Shown here: positions 7,106 through 14,906 of the stretch, in pieces
Layout: every line of letters starts with the position of its first letter
How positions within the stretch are numbered: position 1 is the first letter of the stretch
Assembly (NCBI GenBank): GCA_937927625.1
Contig: CALBSD010000015.1
Span: 1-18,212, forward strand
From: an uncultured Actinomycetes bacterium
GTDB lineage: Bacteria; Actinomycetota; Acidimicrobiia; Acidimicrobiales; Ilumatobacteraceae
DNA: 18,212 bases
Reading direction: 5' to 3'
Program-made: the position numbers and the translations under genes
The notes under the pieces: generated by a model
Told to the model about the DNA's origin: nothing
The model's database searches: none
Seen by the model: only the letters and a program-made list of their open reading frames with translations

Positions 7106-7554
7106 CGTTTCACCACCACTGACTTTGCAACCTTGTCATGCCATGTTTGCTTATTTGGATTCCACAACATGGAGAGATATCCCAACATGAATACAACACC
7201 TGAGACATAACTCATCAAGTTGCGATAAGCAGCACGCTTAATGCCGATGTAGGAGCCATCGTTTTCATCAAGCACCAGGACACCCAACTTGCGACGAAGA
7301 GGACTTCCTCCTTGCATGCCTGTCCAATATGTGAGTGAGGCGAATATTGCAAGTGTTTGAAGTGCCATTGCTGCATCACTTGAAATGAGGTTGCCGATGA
7401 TCACGAACGGAATCGCAACGAGCGAAGTCATGATGCCATCGCAGATGTGTGCAAGAAAGCGCATCCAGAATCCAGCACGAGGTTCAGCGAGAAATGCTGA
7501 ATCAACATTGAATGTTGGGGGTGTTGGCGGTTGCCAGGATTCTGATTCGCTCAT
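7102..7554 (-). CDS. RDD-family small integral membrane protein
   Basis: The 150-residue protein has a proline-rich cytoplasmic start (about 1-24), then AGFWMRFLAHICDGIM with the defining Arg32 and Asp39, hydrophobic segments at about 40-58, 63-80 and 113-131, a GGSPLRRKLGVLVLDENDG loop, and a final WHDKVAKSVVVKR supplying the second Asp (Asp140). RDD proteins are widespread, mostly uncharacterised membrane proteins; some have been linked to ion transport. The ATG has an AAGGAAG Shine-Dalgarno that overlaps the pccB stop region, 8 bases after pccB, and its stop is fused to the epsilon gene start. It is therefore co-transcribed with the carboxylase genes, but a role in carboxylation is not evident. 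Confidence 0.85.
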   Translation of the reverse strand: MSESESWQPPTPPTFNVDSAFLAEPRAGFWMRFLAHICDGIMTSLVAIPFVIIGNLISSDAAMALQTLAIFASLTYWTGMQGGSPLRRKLGVLVLDENDGSYIGIKRAAYRNLMSYVSGVVFMLGYLSMLWNPNKQTWHDKVAKSVVVKR

Positions 7555-7562
7555 GATCTTCC

Positions 7563-9128
7563 TTACAGCGGCATGTTGCCGTGCTTGCGGCGAGGCAACT
7601 CTTCGCGCTTTGTCTGCAACATGCGCAAGCCGGCGATGACCTTCTTGCGTGTGTCTGCTGGGTCAATCACGTCGTCCACGTAACCACGCTCTGCAGCGGC
7701 GTATGGGTTGGCGTACTTCTCGGTGTATTCGGAAACGAGTTCTGCACGACGTGCAACAGGATCTGCTGCTTGCTGCAACTCACGCTTGTACACAATCTCG
7801 ACTGCGCCTTGTGGTCCCATCACTGCAAGTTCTGCTGTTGGCCATGCGTACGCAAGGTCTGCACCAATTGACTTGGAGTTCATCACCACGTACGCACCGC
7901 CGTAGGCCTTGCGAGTGATGATCTGAATGCGAGGAACTGTTGCTTCGCAGAATGCGTACAACAACTTTGCGCCGTGACGAATGATTCCTTCGTGCTCTTG
8001 ATTGACGCCAGGAAGGAATCCAGGAACATCAACGAAAGTAACGAGCGGAATATTGAACGCATCACATGTGCGAACGAAACGTGCTGCCTTCTCGCTGGAT
8101 TCAATGTCGAGAACACCAGCGAATGCCATTGGCTGGTTGCCAACAACGCCCACTGTCATTCCATCAAGACGTGCAAAACCGCACGTAATGCTGGTTGCCC
8201 AGTGCTGGAAGTATTCGAAGTATTCGCCGTCGTCGCAGACTTCGCGAATCACTTTCTTCATGTCGTATGGCTGATTAGGCGATACAGGAAGAATGTCGCG
8301 CAACATGTCGCATGAACGCTCTGGATCATCAGAAGGCTCTTCGCGTGGTGCTTCTTCCAAGTTGTTCTGTGGAAGGAACGACAACAAGAAACGAACATCG
8401 TCGAGACATGCTTGCTCGTCTGCAGAAACGAAAGTTGCAACACCGCTCTTCGAAGCGTGGCTCATTGCGCCACCAAGTTCTTCAAGAGTCACGTCTTCGC
8501 CCGTCACTGTCTTTACAACGTCTGGACCAGTGATGAACATGTGGCTTGATTCGCGCACCATGAAAATGAAGTCGGTCATTGCTGGTGAGTACACAGCGCC
8601 ACCAGCACATGGTCCGAGGATGACGGAGATCTGCGGGATGACACCCGACGCCTGCACGTTGCGATGGAAGATGCCACCGTACGAAGCGAGCGACACAACT
8701 CCTTCTTGAATACGAGCACCAGCACCGTCGTTCAAACCAACAACAGGTGCACCGACCTTGAGAGCAAGGTCCATGAGTTTGTGGATCTTTTCGGCGAACA
8801 CTTCACCAAGTGCTCCACCGAACACGGTGAAGTCTTGAGAGAAGAGGAAAACCTTGCGACCCTCGATGGTGCCCCATCCGGTGATGACACCGTCGGTGTA
8901 GGGGCGCTCTTCGAGACCAGCTGCGTGCGCACGGTGGCGAGCAAGCATGTCGAGTTCGTGGAAGGAGCCTGGATCGCAGAGGTACTCGATGCGCTCACGA
9001 GCGAGGAGCTTGCCCTTGCCCTTATGGCGCTCGACGGACCGGGCGCTACCCGCGTTGCGGGCCTGCTCCTGACGGTCGCGGAGGTCGTTGATCTTGTCCT
9101 GCATTGAGGCGGCAGCGGTATCAGTCAC
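7563..9128 (-). CDS. pccB: Propionyl-CoA (acyl-CoA) carboxylase beta/carboxyltransferase subunit
   Basis: The 521-residue enzyme transfers the carboxyl group from biotin to propionyl-CoA, giving methylmalonyl-CoA. It has the crotonase-fold carboxyltransferase halves: GKLLARERIEYLCDPGSF and DGVITGWGTIEGRKVFLFSQDFTVFGG in the N-domain, oxyanion-type GGAVYSPAMTDF near 176-187, and DVPGFLPG, ITRKAYGGAYVVM and AWPTAELAVMGPQGAVEI in the C-domain. Asp424 in IGADLAYAWP appears to match the Asp (422 in S. coelicolor PccB) known to favour propionyl-CoA. The biotin carboxylase/BCCP subunit is not in the window. The GTG at 9128 lacks a Shine-Dalgarno but has TAGCGT 7 bases upstream; an ATG at 9104 is possible. 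It heads an operon with RDD, epsilon, phosphoesterase and CoA-transferase genes. Confidence 0.95.
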   Translation of the reverse strand: MTDTAAASMQDKINDLRDRQEQARNAGSARSVERHKGKGKLLARERIEYLCDPGSFHELDMLARHRAHAAGLEERPYTDGVITGWGTIEGRKVFLFSQDFTVFGGALGEVFAEKIHKLMDLALKVGAPVVGLNDGAGARIQEGVVSLASYGGIFHRNVQASGVIPQISVILGPCAGGAVYSPAMTDFIFMVRESSHMFITGPDVVKTVTGEDVTLEELGGAMSHASKSGVATFVSADEQACLDDVRFLLSFLPQNNLEEAPREEPSDDPERSCDMLRDILPVSPNQPYDMKKVIREVCDDGEYFEYFQHWATSITCGFARLDGMTVGVVGNQPMAFAGVLDIESSEKAARFVRTCDAFNIPLVTFVDVPGFLPGVNQEHEGIIRHGAKLLYAFCEATVPRIQIITRKAYGGAYVVMNSKSIGADLAYAWPTAELAVMGPQGAVEIVYKRELQQAADPVARRAELVSEYTEKYANPYAAAERGYVDDVIDPADTRKKVIAGLRMLQTKREELPRRKHGNMPL

Positions 9129-9135
9129 GTCGGAA

Positions 9136-9141
9136 ACGCTA
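9136..9141 (-). promoter_or_regulatory. Candidate -10 box for leaderless pccB mRNA
   Basis: On the minus strand TAGCGT ends 7 bases before the GTG start at 9128. It is the same hexamer found before msrA. No clear -35 is seen at 16-18 bases, so this is a weak prediction. Confidence 0.28.
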
Positions 9142-9208
9142 GTGCCGAAAGGGCCTGGAAAGCCCTATCCGCACGGTTTTGGTGGGGATTTTGGGGCGAA
9201 AGGAAGGA

Positions 9209-11068
9209 TTAGCCCGCTGGCGGGACGGTGGTGGCCACGGTAGGGGCCAATGTGGGGGCAACTGTTGGTGCCACAGTGGGTGCGACAGTCGGCGCGATCG
9301 TGGGAGCGAGGGTGGCGGCAGGGACCGTTGTGGTGGTGACGGCCTTCAAACCCTGCTTGGGGGTGGTGATGACCGTGATGCCGTCAGCGATGATGAATTG
9401 AGAGGTCAATGGCTTGAGGTCGCCGATGGTGGTGACACCGTTGATCTCCATCTTCCAGTTGCCAGGGGCACGCAGCAAGAGCCCTGAGTCTTCTGCCACC
9501 AATGCAGCACCAGGTCGAGTGATGGGCACGTTGATGGTAAAGCCCGAGAAGTTCGGATTGTCCGGGGTGAACTTCACGGTGAAGTTCTGAATGCGTGATG
9601 GTCCGAAGAGTTCGATGAGTACTCGGTTAGCACCGATGTTGCCTGGCGTGATGGAGACACGCACATGGAAATCGTCTTCACCTTGAAGGTCTTGCACGAT
9701 GGCGTAGTCAACGCGTGGACCCTTATCAACTTGCAACACATATGGCGGACGCATCGACATCAACCATGATGACGTTGCAAGCACAACGATGGTGAGTGAC
9801 AGTTGAAAACCAACGGGACGCTTCAGGCGATACACAACTTTTTCGTTGAGTGATTTCGCGCGTTGCATTCCGCGTAGGACAAATTGGCGAACAGTGCTGT
9901 CAACAAAAATTAATCCTGCAACAAGCAGTGTCTTTAACAAGATGACACGACCATGCCCACTGTTGATGAGGCTGATGTTGTCAATGCGGTACACCTGAAT
10001 TGCACCAGTCACGATGATGCCCACCATGATCAGGTTTGCGATGCGGCTCCAACCACGCAATGCATGCACAAGGTCGAGATTGCCGGGACCATACAAAACA
10101 ACCCGCCAAATAATGGTGATTGCGCCTACCCACGTTGCAACAAGTGCCATGTGTGAGATGGAAAGGAGAACTCCAGCAGCGACCCAACGACCGCCACTGC
10201 GATCAAAACCAAATGACATTGCAAAGAACACCAATGCAATCGTGCTGGGCATCACAAGGTTTTCGAAGTTGATGCGTTCTGTAATCCACGCGAAGTACGC
10301 CATGCCGCACACTGCAATGAAACGAATGAACAACGCACGTCCTTCGTTTGTTTCGAACAATGGCCCCCAAGATGTTGGTGAAATCGCAGAACCAAAACCA
10401 GTACCAGCTTGACGTGCTGACATCAACATCATCAGAAGTAGAAGTGATGCAATCGCAATGATGCTGACTTGTCGGAAGTACTTCTCAGTGACGGGGTACT
10501 CCACACCTTCGGGCCACGCAATCTTGATAAAGATCAAACCGCCGAAGAGTGCACATGCAAAGAAGAACGCAATCCATCGCACGAGACCAATCGGTCCACC
10601 GAGTCGTGGTTCGGCCTTTGCAGTTTCTTGACCAGGCAAACCAGGAATTGTGGGAGTGGTGTCGCCGGGCTTTGTAGTGGGCACGGTGGTGGTTGCGTCA
10701 ACCGAAGACGTGAAGTTATAACTGCCCGCGCTCGTGTCGGGCAATGTCCATGTCACTGTGCACTTGCCGTTTGTCAGGCGTTGAGTGAGTGCGGCGGAAA
10801 CAGTGAGGCCATCGGCAGCCAGTTGAGGCGGCCCCAGATTGATAATGCGGCTGTCGCAAGTGAGCACCAAGCCCATTTGGGCCACAGCTTCTGCGCCACC
10901 GACCGTTTTGGTGAAGCGCAACTGAATCTGGGTGGGGGCCAATGAGATGGTCTCACCAGCGCCAGGGGTGGAGGAGTCGATGGAATTGTCCCCTGCGGCA
11001 TGGGCAACACCGACCCCGAGCACAAGGGCACCGAAGAAAGCGAGGAGGAAGGTGAGGGAGCGACGCAT
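9209..11068 (-). CDS. CopC-CopD fusion membrane protein with Thr/Pro-rich tail
   Basis: The 619-residue envelope protein has a signal peptide (MRRSLTFLLAFFGALVLGVGVAHA), a CopC-like beta-sandwich domain (about 28-125), a Thr/Pro linker, a CopD-like block of about eight membrane helices (about 160-455), an extracytoplasmic beta-rich domain (about 460-575) and an A-P-T-V repeat tail. CopD features include SHMALVATWVGAI and GHGRVILLKTLLVAG. CopC/CopD proteins are linked to copper handling or import. The CopC part is unusual: it has no histidine between the signal peptide and the first helix, the usual DGH-type motif is replaced by LPDTSAGSYNF, and it has two cysteines (71 and 103). The ATG at 11068 is chosen because the signal peptide begins there; a longer form would start at 11125. 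No strong Shine-Dalgarno is visible. Confidence 0.83.
   Translation of the reverse strand: MRRSLTFLLAFFGALVLGVGVAHAAGDNSIDSSTPGAGETISLAPTQIQLRFTKTVGGAEAVAQMGLVLTCDSRIINLGPPQLAADGLTVSAALTQRLTNGKCTVTWTLPDTSAGSYNFTSSVDATTTVPTTKPGDTTPTIPGLPGQETAKAEPRLGGPIGLVRWIAFFFACALFGGLIFIKIAWPEGVEYPVTEKYFRQVSIIAIASLLLLMMLMSARQAGTGFGSAISPTSWGPLFETNEGRALFIRFIAVCGMAYFAWITERINFENLVMPSTIALVFFAMSFGFDRSGGRWVAAGVLLSISHMALVATWVGAITIIWRVVLYGPGNLDLVHALRGWSRIANLIMVGIIVTGAIQVYRIDNISLINSGHGRVILLKTLLVAGLIFVDSTVRQFVLRGMQRAKSLNEKVVYRLKRPVGFQLSLTIVVLATSSWLMSMRPPYVLQVDKGPRVDYAIVQDLQGEDDFHVRVSITPGNIGANRVLIELFGPSRIQNFTVKFTPDNPNFSGFTINVPITRPGAALVAEDSGLLLRAPGNWKMEINGVTTIGDLKPLTSQFIIADGITVITTPKQGLKAVTTTTVPAATLAPTIAPTVAPTVAPTVAPTLAPTVATTVPPAG
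9234..9305. repeat. In-frame 12-base tandem repeat encoding the A-P-T-V tail
   Basis: Six adjacent 12-base units (plus-strand form roughly GCN-ANN-GTN-GGN) with a degenerate seventh after them encode repeated Ala-Pro-Thr-Val/Ile/Leu at the C-terminus of the CopC-CopD protein. Third positions differ between units while the peptide is kept, suggesting selection on the protein rather than recent slippage. Confidence 0.75.
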
Positions 11069-11078
11069 GAGTTCAGAA

Positions 11079-11103
11079 AACGGTAGCCAGTCAACTGGCC
11101 GTT
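11079..11103. promoter_or_regulatory. Inverted repeat between copCD and dnaX
   Basis: GCCAGT-CA-ACTGGC at 11086-11099 is a perfect 6-base-arm palindrome. With a 3-base bulge it extends to a 10-base stem covering 11079-11103 (AACG paired with CGTT). On the minus strand it is followed by TTTTC, 11 bases before the copCD ATG. It could be an operator, an mRNA leader hairpin, or both; I recognise no known consensus. Confidence 0.4.
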
Positions 11104-11150
11104 GAAGTGTTTCACGATGGCACACACGGCCCCCCGATGCACCTCATTGG

Positions 11151-11156
11151 TAGGGT
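11151..11156 (+). promoter_or_regulatory. Candidate -10 box for leaderless dnaX mRNA
   Basis: TAGGGT ends 7 bases before the chosen dnaX ATG at 11164. No -35 is evident. The same bases could instead act as a weak Shine-Dalgarno (TAGGG, about 8 bases from the ATG). Confidence 0.28.
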
Positions 11157-11163
11157 CAGACCA

Positions 11164-13056
11164 ATGGCAACGCAGTCCCTTTACCGTCGCTTCCGCCCCC
11201 GGAAGTTCTCTGAACTGTATGGCCAGGAGCACATTGTGCGGGCCTTGCGCAATGCCGTTATTAATGGTCGCGAAGGTCAGGCCTATCTCTTTTCTGGCCC
11301 CCGAGGCACCGGTAAGACCACCACGGCCCGCATTTTGGCCAAAGTTCTCAACTGCGAGAACCCCGTCGAAGGTGAACCCTGCTGCGAGTGCGATTCCTGC
11401 AAAGCAGTCGAATTAGGCACCAGTTACGACGTTCTTGAACTCGACGCGGCCAGCAACAACGGTGTTCAGGAGATCCGCGACATCATCGAAGCGGCCGCTC
11501 TCACCAGCCCTGGTCGCCACCGCGTCTTCATTCTCGACGAAGTGCACATGCTCACCCGTGCGGCGGAAGCCGCATTGCTGAAGACTCTCGAAGAGCCACC
11601 AGCGCAAGTGGTGTTCGTATTGGCCACTACCGACCCGCAAAAGGTGTCGGAAACCATTCGTAGTCGTGTGCAGCACTTGCAGTTCCACTTGTTGCCGATT
11701 GATGAGCTGGAGAAGTACGTCCGCTTCGTTATCGAAAAGGCCGAACTCACAGTTGACGACGAAGGCATTGCACATGTGCTGCGTCAGGGTGGCGGTAGTG
11801 CGCGCGACACGTTGTCTGCACTTGAACTTGTTGCAGCAGGTGGTGGCGAACCTGAAGACGCGCAACACACCGAAGAAATCGTGCGCGCCATTGTTGATCG
11901 CAATCATGGTGAAGCACTCGCTGCTGTTGCGCGCGCAATGCAACAAGGTCGTGATGCACACACGTATGCGGAAGACATTGTGCGTTTAATGCGCAACTGT
12001 TTCTTGTCGCTGATGTCTCCTGAACTTGTGCAGTTGCCTGAAGCTCGCATTGCTGAATTGAACGCATACGCACGTGAACTTGGTGTGCAACGCATTGTGC
12101 GCATCATGGAAGTTCTCGGAAGCACCATGGTGGAAATGCGCCATGCACCGGACTCACGTTTGTTATTAGAAGTTGCAGTGGTGCAGTTGGCTGCACCGTC
12201 ATTCGACGACAGCACAGAAAACTTGCTCGCACGTATTTCACAACTTGAAGAAGCAGTGAAGCAGTTGAAGGCAAATGGTGTGGCCGCAGCATTGCCACCG
12301 GCACCAGTTGATCCAACAACTGGTCGCGCAAAAATCGGCGGTCGCGCTTCTGTCGGCGCAGCTGCAAGTGCTGGTGCGGCTTCGAATCCGACGCCCGCCG
12401 CTTCACCAGCAAGCGCAGGTACTGATTCGGCGCCAAAAGATCCGACAGCACCAACAGCAGCACCAACCCCTTCAAAGACCACCCAGGCCACATCAGCACC
12501 AGATCAATCAGGGGAAGTGGTTGATGAGGCGCGCGCCGGCGGAGGCTCGCCGATTATGAGCGAAGCGAAGCAAGGCGAGTCGACGAGCGGCGAGACAGCC
12601 TCATCAACAGCGTCGCCAAATGGAGATCCGGCGCAGATGTGGCCGCAGGTGACTGATGCAATGAAGGGCCTGCCCAAAGCAATCTTTAAGCCCGCAATCG
12701 TTGAGTCGTTTGACGGCAAGAAACTCACCATTAAGTTGCCCGCCAATACACCACTGAAGCGAGCGCAAGATCAGTCAGATGCTGTCGTGAATGCAGTGAA
12801 GCAAGTGTGCGGCGTGACTTGCGTTGTTCTCTTCACACAGGCTGACCCCACTTCAGGTATCGAGCGTCCAACAGCACAAGTTGTTGTGGAAGAAGAGAAG
12901 CCAAAAACAATCGACAAGATTGTTGAAGAAGATCCGTATGCAGAGATCGACATGTCGGAAACAGTTGCCGTACATGATGCAGTTGATCCGATGCTTGCTG
13001 CACTACAAGAGTCCTTCCCCGATGGTGTCGTCGTCGACGATCCCAACGCAGAATAA
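11164..13056 (+). CDS. dnaX: DNA polymerase III gamma/tau subunit
   Basis: The 630-residue clamp-loader ATPase begins MATQSLYRRFRPRKFSELYGQ, the usual DnaX start, which fixes the ATG at 11164. Walker A is GPRGTGKTT (45-53), the zinc module uses Cys64, Cys73, Cys76 and Cys79 with an extra Cys74, and Walker B with DEVH lies at 121-128. The sensor segment reads IRSRVQ (166-170), with Val where Cys is common. Domain III extends to about 375; a Pro/Ala/Thr/Ser-rich linker of some 110 residues follows, then a tau-like C-terminal domain (about 488-575) and an acidic tail. I see no A-rich slippery site for a frameshifted gamma product. Codon choice changes sharply within the gene. recR follows after 6 bases. 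Confidence 0.96.
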   Translation: MATQSLYRRFRPRKFSELYGQEHIVRALRNAVINGREGQAYLFSGPRGTGKTTTARILAKVLNCENPVEGEPCCECDSCKAVELGTSYDVLELDAASNNGVQEIRDIIEAAALTSPGRHRVFILDEVHMLTRAAEAALLKTLEEPPAQVVFVLATTDPQKVSETIRSRVQHLQFHLLPIDELEKYVRFVIEKAELTVDDEGIAHVLRQGGGSARDTLSALELVAAGGGEPEDAQHTEEIVRAIVDRNHGEALAAVARAMQQGRDAHTYAEDIVRLMRNCFLSLMSPELVQLPEARIAELNAYARELGVQRIVRIMEVLGSTMVEMRHAPDSRLLLEVAVVQLAAPSFDDSTENLLARISQLEEAVKQLKANGVAAALPPAPVDPTTGRAKIGGRASVGAAASAGAASNPTPAASPASAGTDSAPKDPTAPTAAPTPSKTTQATSAPDQSGEVVDEARAGGGSPIMSEAKQGESTSGETASSTASPNGDPAQMWPQVTDAMKGLPKAIFKPAIVESFDGKKLTIKLPANTPLKRAQDQSDAVVNAVKQVCGVTCVVLFTQADPTSGIERPTAQVVVEEEKPKTIDKIVEEDPYAEIDMSETVAVHDAVDPMLAALQESFPDGVVVDDPNAE

Positions 13057-13062
13057 ATACTG

Positions 13063-13671
13063 ATGGCTTCTCCGTATACGCCGCCTGTACAGATGCTCAT
13101 TGATGAGCTCGGTCGGCTCCCTGGTATCGGACCTCGCAGTGCGCAGCGACTTGCTCTTCACCTCATTAAGTCTGAAGATGAAGACGTCGCACGACTTGCA
13201 CGCGCAATCATCGAGGCAAAACAACGTGTGCGATTCTGCAGTCGTTGTTTCAACCTTGCCGATTCAGAACTGTGCGCAATTTGTAACGACGCAAAACGCG
13301 AATCGTCCATCGTGTGTGTTGTCGAAGACTCTCGAGACATCGCCGCGCTTGAACGCACTGGTGAATTCCGTGGTCGTTACCACGTGTTGCTCGGGCTTAT
13401 TGACCCTCTGCAAGGCGTAAGCCCAGAGAACTTGAAAGTACGTGAACTCATTGCGCGCATCAAGCCCGAAGGAATCACAGAAGTTGTGGTGTGCACCAGC
13501 AATAACACTGAGGGTGACGTGACTGCGATGTATCTCGTTCGACTTCTTGATCCACTGGGCGTCACCGTCAGTCGTCTTGCAAGCGGATTGCCTGTGGGTG
13601 GCGACATTGAATTCGCTGATGAAGTGACTTTGGGTCGCGCATTCGGCAATCGTCGCCGGCTTGACCCGTAG
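13063..13671 (+). CDS. recR: Recombination mediator protein RecR
   Basis: The 202-residue protein helps load RecA at gaps as part of RecFOR. It has an N-terminal helix-hairpin-helix (LGRLPGIGPRSAQRLALHLI, 16-35), a four-cysteine zinc site (Cys59, Cys62, Cys71, Cys74 in CSRCFNLADSELCAIC), a Toprim domain starting SIVCVVEDSRDIAALERTG (82 onward) with GRYHVLLGLIDPLQGV, and the C-terminal LPVGGDIEFADEVTLGRAF. Length is standard. The ATG is 6 bases after the dnaX stop and has no Shine-Dalgarno, so translation probably depends on coupling. The ybaB/ebfC gene often found between dnaX and recR is absent here. The convergent CLC gene ends 2 bases away. Confidence 0.97.
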   Translation: MASPYTPPVQMLIDELGRLPGIGPRSAQRLALHLIKSEDEDVARLARAIIEAKQRVRFCSRCFNLADSELCAICNDAKRESSIVCVVEDSRDIAALERTGEFRGRYHVLLGLIDPLQGVSPENLKVRELIARIKPEGITEVVVCTSNNTEGDVTAMYLVRLLDPLGVTVSRLASGLPVGGDIEFADEVTLGRAFGNRRRLDP

Positions 13672-13673
13672 AA

Positions 13674-14894
13674 CTAATTAGTCGCGCCCGACTTATGGGC
13701 ACTCACGCGTTGTGCGTGATAGATACCCGTGTGACCACTGGTGGCATACGCCGTTGCACACGCAACTGCAAAGAAAATCACACCGTGCCCACCAAATAAC
13801 TCAACGCCAATGAGTGTGCATGCAAGCGGTGTGTTGGTTGCTCCTGCAAGAACTGTGAGGGAGCCAATGATGGCGAACACCACAACGTTTGCGCCAATGA
13901 TGTGGGCGAAACTCGCACCGGCCAAAGCGCCGATGACAAACAACGGAATGAACTCTCCACCGACGAAGCCAGAACCAATGGTGAGTGATGTGAGGAGAAG
14001 TTTTGTTCCCCATTGACCAGCAACTGAACCGTTCATAGCTTCCACTGCAAGAGGAATGGAAAGACCTGAATAGTTACGCCATCCGAAAGCAAGAATGAGA
14101 ACGGCGAGAAGAACGCCACCAATGACTGGGCGTGCCGGATACCACGCAACATATTTTTTCAGCGTGTTCTTGATGAAGTGCGTGAGTCGGACAAACGCCA
14201 ATGCGATGAGACCACCGATGAGTCCGAACAGCGCCACCTTCCACGCCATCGATGCAGACCATGCAATATCTGGCATGTGCGGGTAGTGCGTGTGCTTCAC
14301 GCCAAGGCCACGCACAACAGCATCACCAACAAAACTTGCAACGAATGCTGGAACAAGTGCTTCGTATCGCACGCGACCAACGCGTTGAACTTCTAATGCG
14401 AAGACTGCGCCAGCAACGGGAACACCAAAGACAGAACCAAAGCCACCAGCGATTGCCGCAATCAACATGAGAGAACGGTCAGCAGGATTGAGCCCAAGTT
14501 TTTTGCTGATCGGATCAGTTACGCCGGCAGCTAATTGCAGAGCAGCACCTTCACGGCCGGTGGAACCACCTGCAACATGAGAGAGAACACTTGCACCAAA
14601 GATGAGTGGCGTGAGGCGAAGCGGAATCCATTCAGAATGTGAATGAATCTGGTCAATGAGCAAGTTGCTTCCACGCTCTAGACCGCGACCCAGGTAGTGG
14701 TACGAGCAACCAACAATGAGACCGGCAAGCGGCAACGTGTACACCAGCCAGTCATTGGCGTTGCGTGTATCGGTTGCCCAGTTCAGAGACTCAATGAATG
14801 CAACAGAAAGTAAGCCCGACAAAACTCCGATGAGAAATGCAAGAGCCACCCAGCGGGCGACATGTGTCGCACGACTGAGTGGCTCTTTGAACAT
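13674..14894 (-). CDS. CLC-type anion/proton antiporter, resembling the fluoride (CLC-F) clade
   Basis: The 406-residue membrane protein has the CLC architecture of about ten or more hydrophobic helices without cytoplasmic CBS domains. The gating-glutamate motif is GGSTGREGAALQ (Glu115). The segment that is GSGIP in chloride-type CLCs reads GLERGSNLLIDQIHS, and GREGP is changed to GREGA; together with GSVFGVPVAGAVFALEVQRVGR, KHTHY (200-204) and SGHTGIY (386-392) this resembles the CLC-F group, which expels fluoride in exchange for protons. Clade and substrate are from remembered family patterns. VGGEFIPLFV (311-320) is the GxFxP-type motif. The gene starts 9 bases after the thiolase stop; TAAAAT overlapping that stop may be its own -10. 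No fluoride riboswitch can fit in this gap. Confidence 0.85.
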   Translation of the reverse strand: MFKEPLSRATHVARWVALAFLIGVLSGLLSVAFIESLNWATDTRNANDWLVYTLPLAGLIVGCSYHYLGRGLERGSNLLIDQIHSHSEWIPLRLTPLIFGASVLSHVAGGSTGREGAALQLAAGVTDPISKKLGLNPADRSLMLIAAIAGGFGSVFGVPVAGAVFALEVQRVGRVRYEALVPAFVASFVGDAVVRGLGVKHTHYPHMPDIAWSASMAWKVALFGLIGGLIALAFVRLTHFIKNTLKKYVAWYPARPVIGGVLLAVLILAFGWRNYSGLSIPLAVEAMNGSVAGQWGTKLLLTSLTIGSGFVGGEFIPLFVIGALAGASFAHIIGANVVVFAIIGSLTVLAGATNTPLACTLIGVELFGGHGVIFFAVACATAYATSGHTGIYHAQRVSAHKSGATN

Positions 14895-14900
14895 CTAAAG

Positions 14901-14906
14901 ATTTTA
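14901..14906 (-). promoter_or_regulatory. Candidate -10 box for leaderless CLC mRNA
   Basis: On the minus strand TAAAAT (5 of 6 to TATAAT) overlaps the thiolase TAA stop and ends 6 bases before the CLC ATG at 14894. There is no Shine-Dalgarno. No good -35 is visible inside the thiolase end. Confidence 0.33.

Noticed and set aside
9129..9208. AGGGC-N7-GCCCT hairpin as a terminator between copCD and pccB
   Set aside because: The stem is only 5 bases with a 7-base loop and a poor T tract; support is too weak to list as a terminator.
9230..9320. Short tandem repeats that might be a CRISPR or iteron array
   Set aside because: Units are adjacent 12-mers without spacers and lie in frame inside the CopC-CopD gene, encoding A-P-T-V.
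11069..11163. SRP RNA (ffs) or tRNA gene, sometimes located upstream of dnaX in Actinobacteria
   Set aside because: The gap is only 95 bases and lacks the conserved SRP loop or any tRNA cloverleaf elements.
11413..11961. Long open frame on the minus strand inside dnaX
   Set aside because: It lies antisense to the conserved ATPase core of dnaX, has a Cys/His/Phe-rich, family-unlike composition and no ribosome site; it is a by-product of codon use.
12240..12620. Possible programmed frameshift site producing a short gamma form of DnaX
   Set aside because: Only AAAAA (12330-12334) and AAAA runs occur; no X-XXY-YYZ heptamer with a following stem and nearby out-of-frame stop could be recognised.
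14895..14903. Fluoride riboswitch before the CLC gene
   Set aside because: Only 9 bases separate the thiolase stop from the CLC start, too short for any riboswitch.
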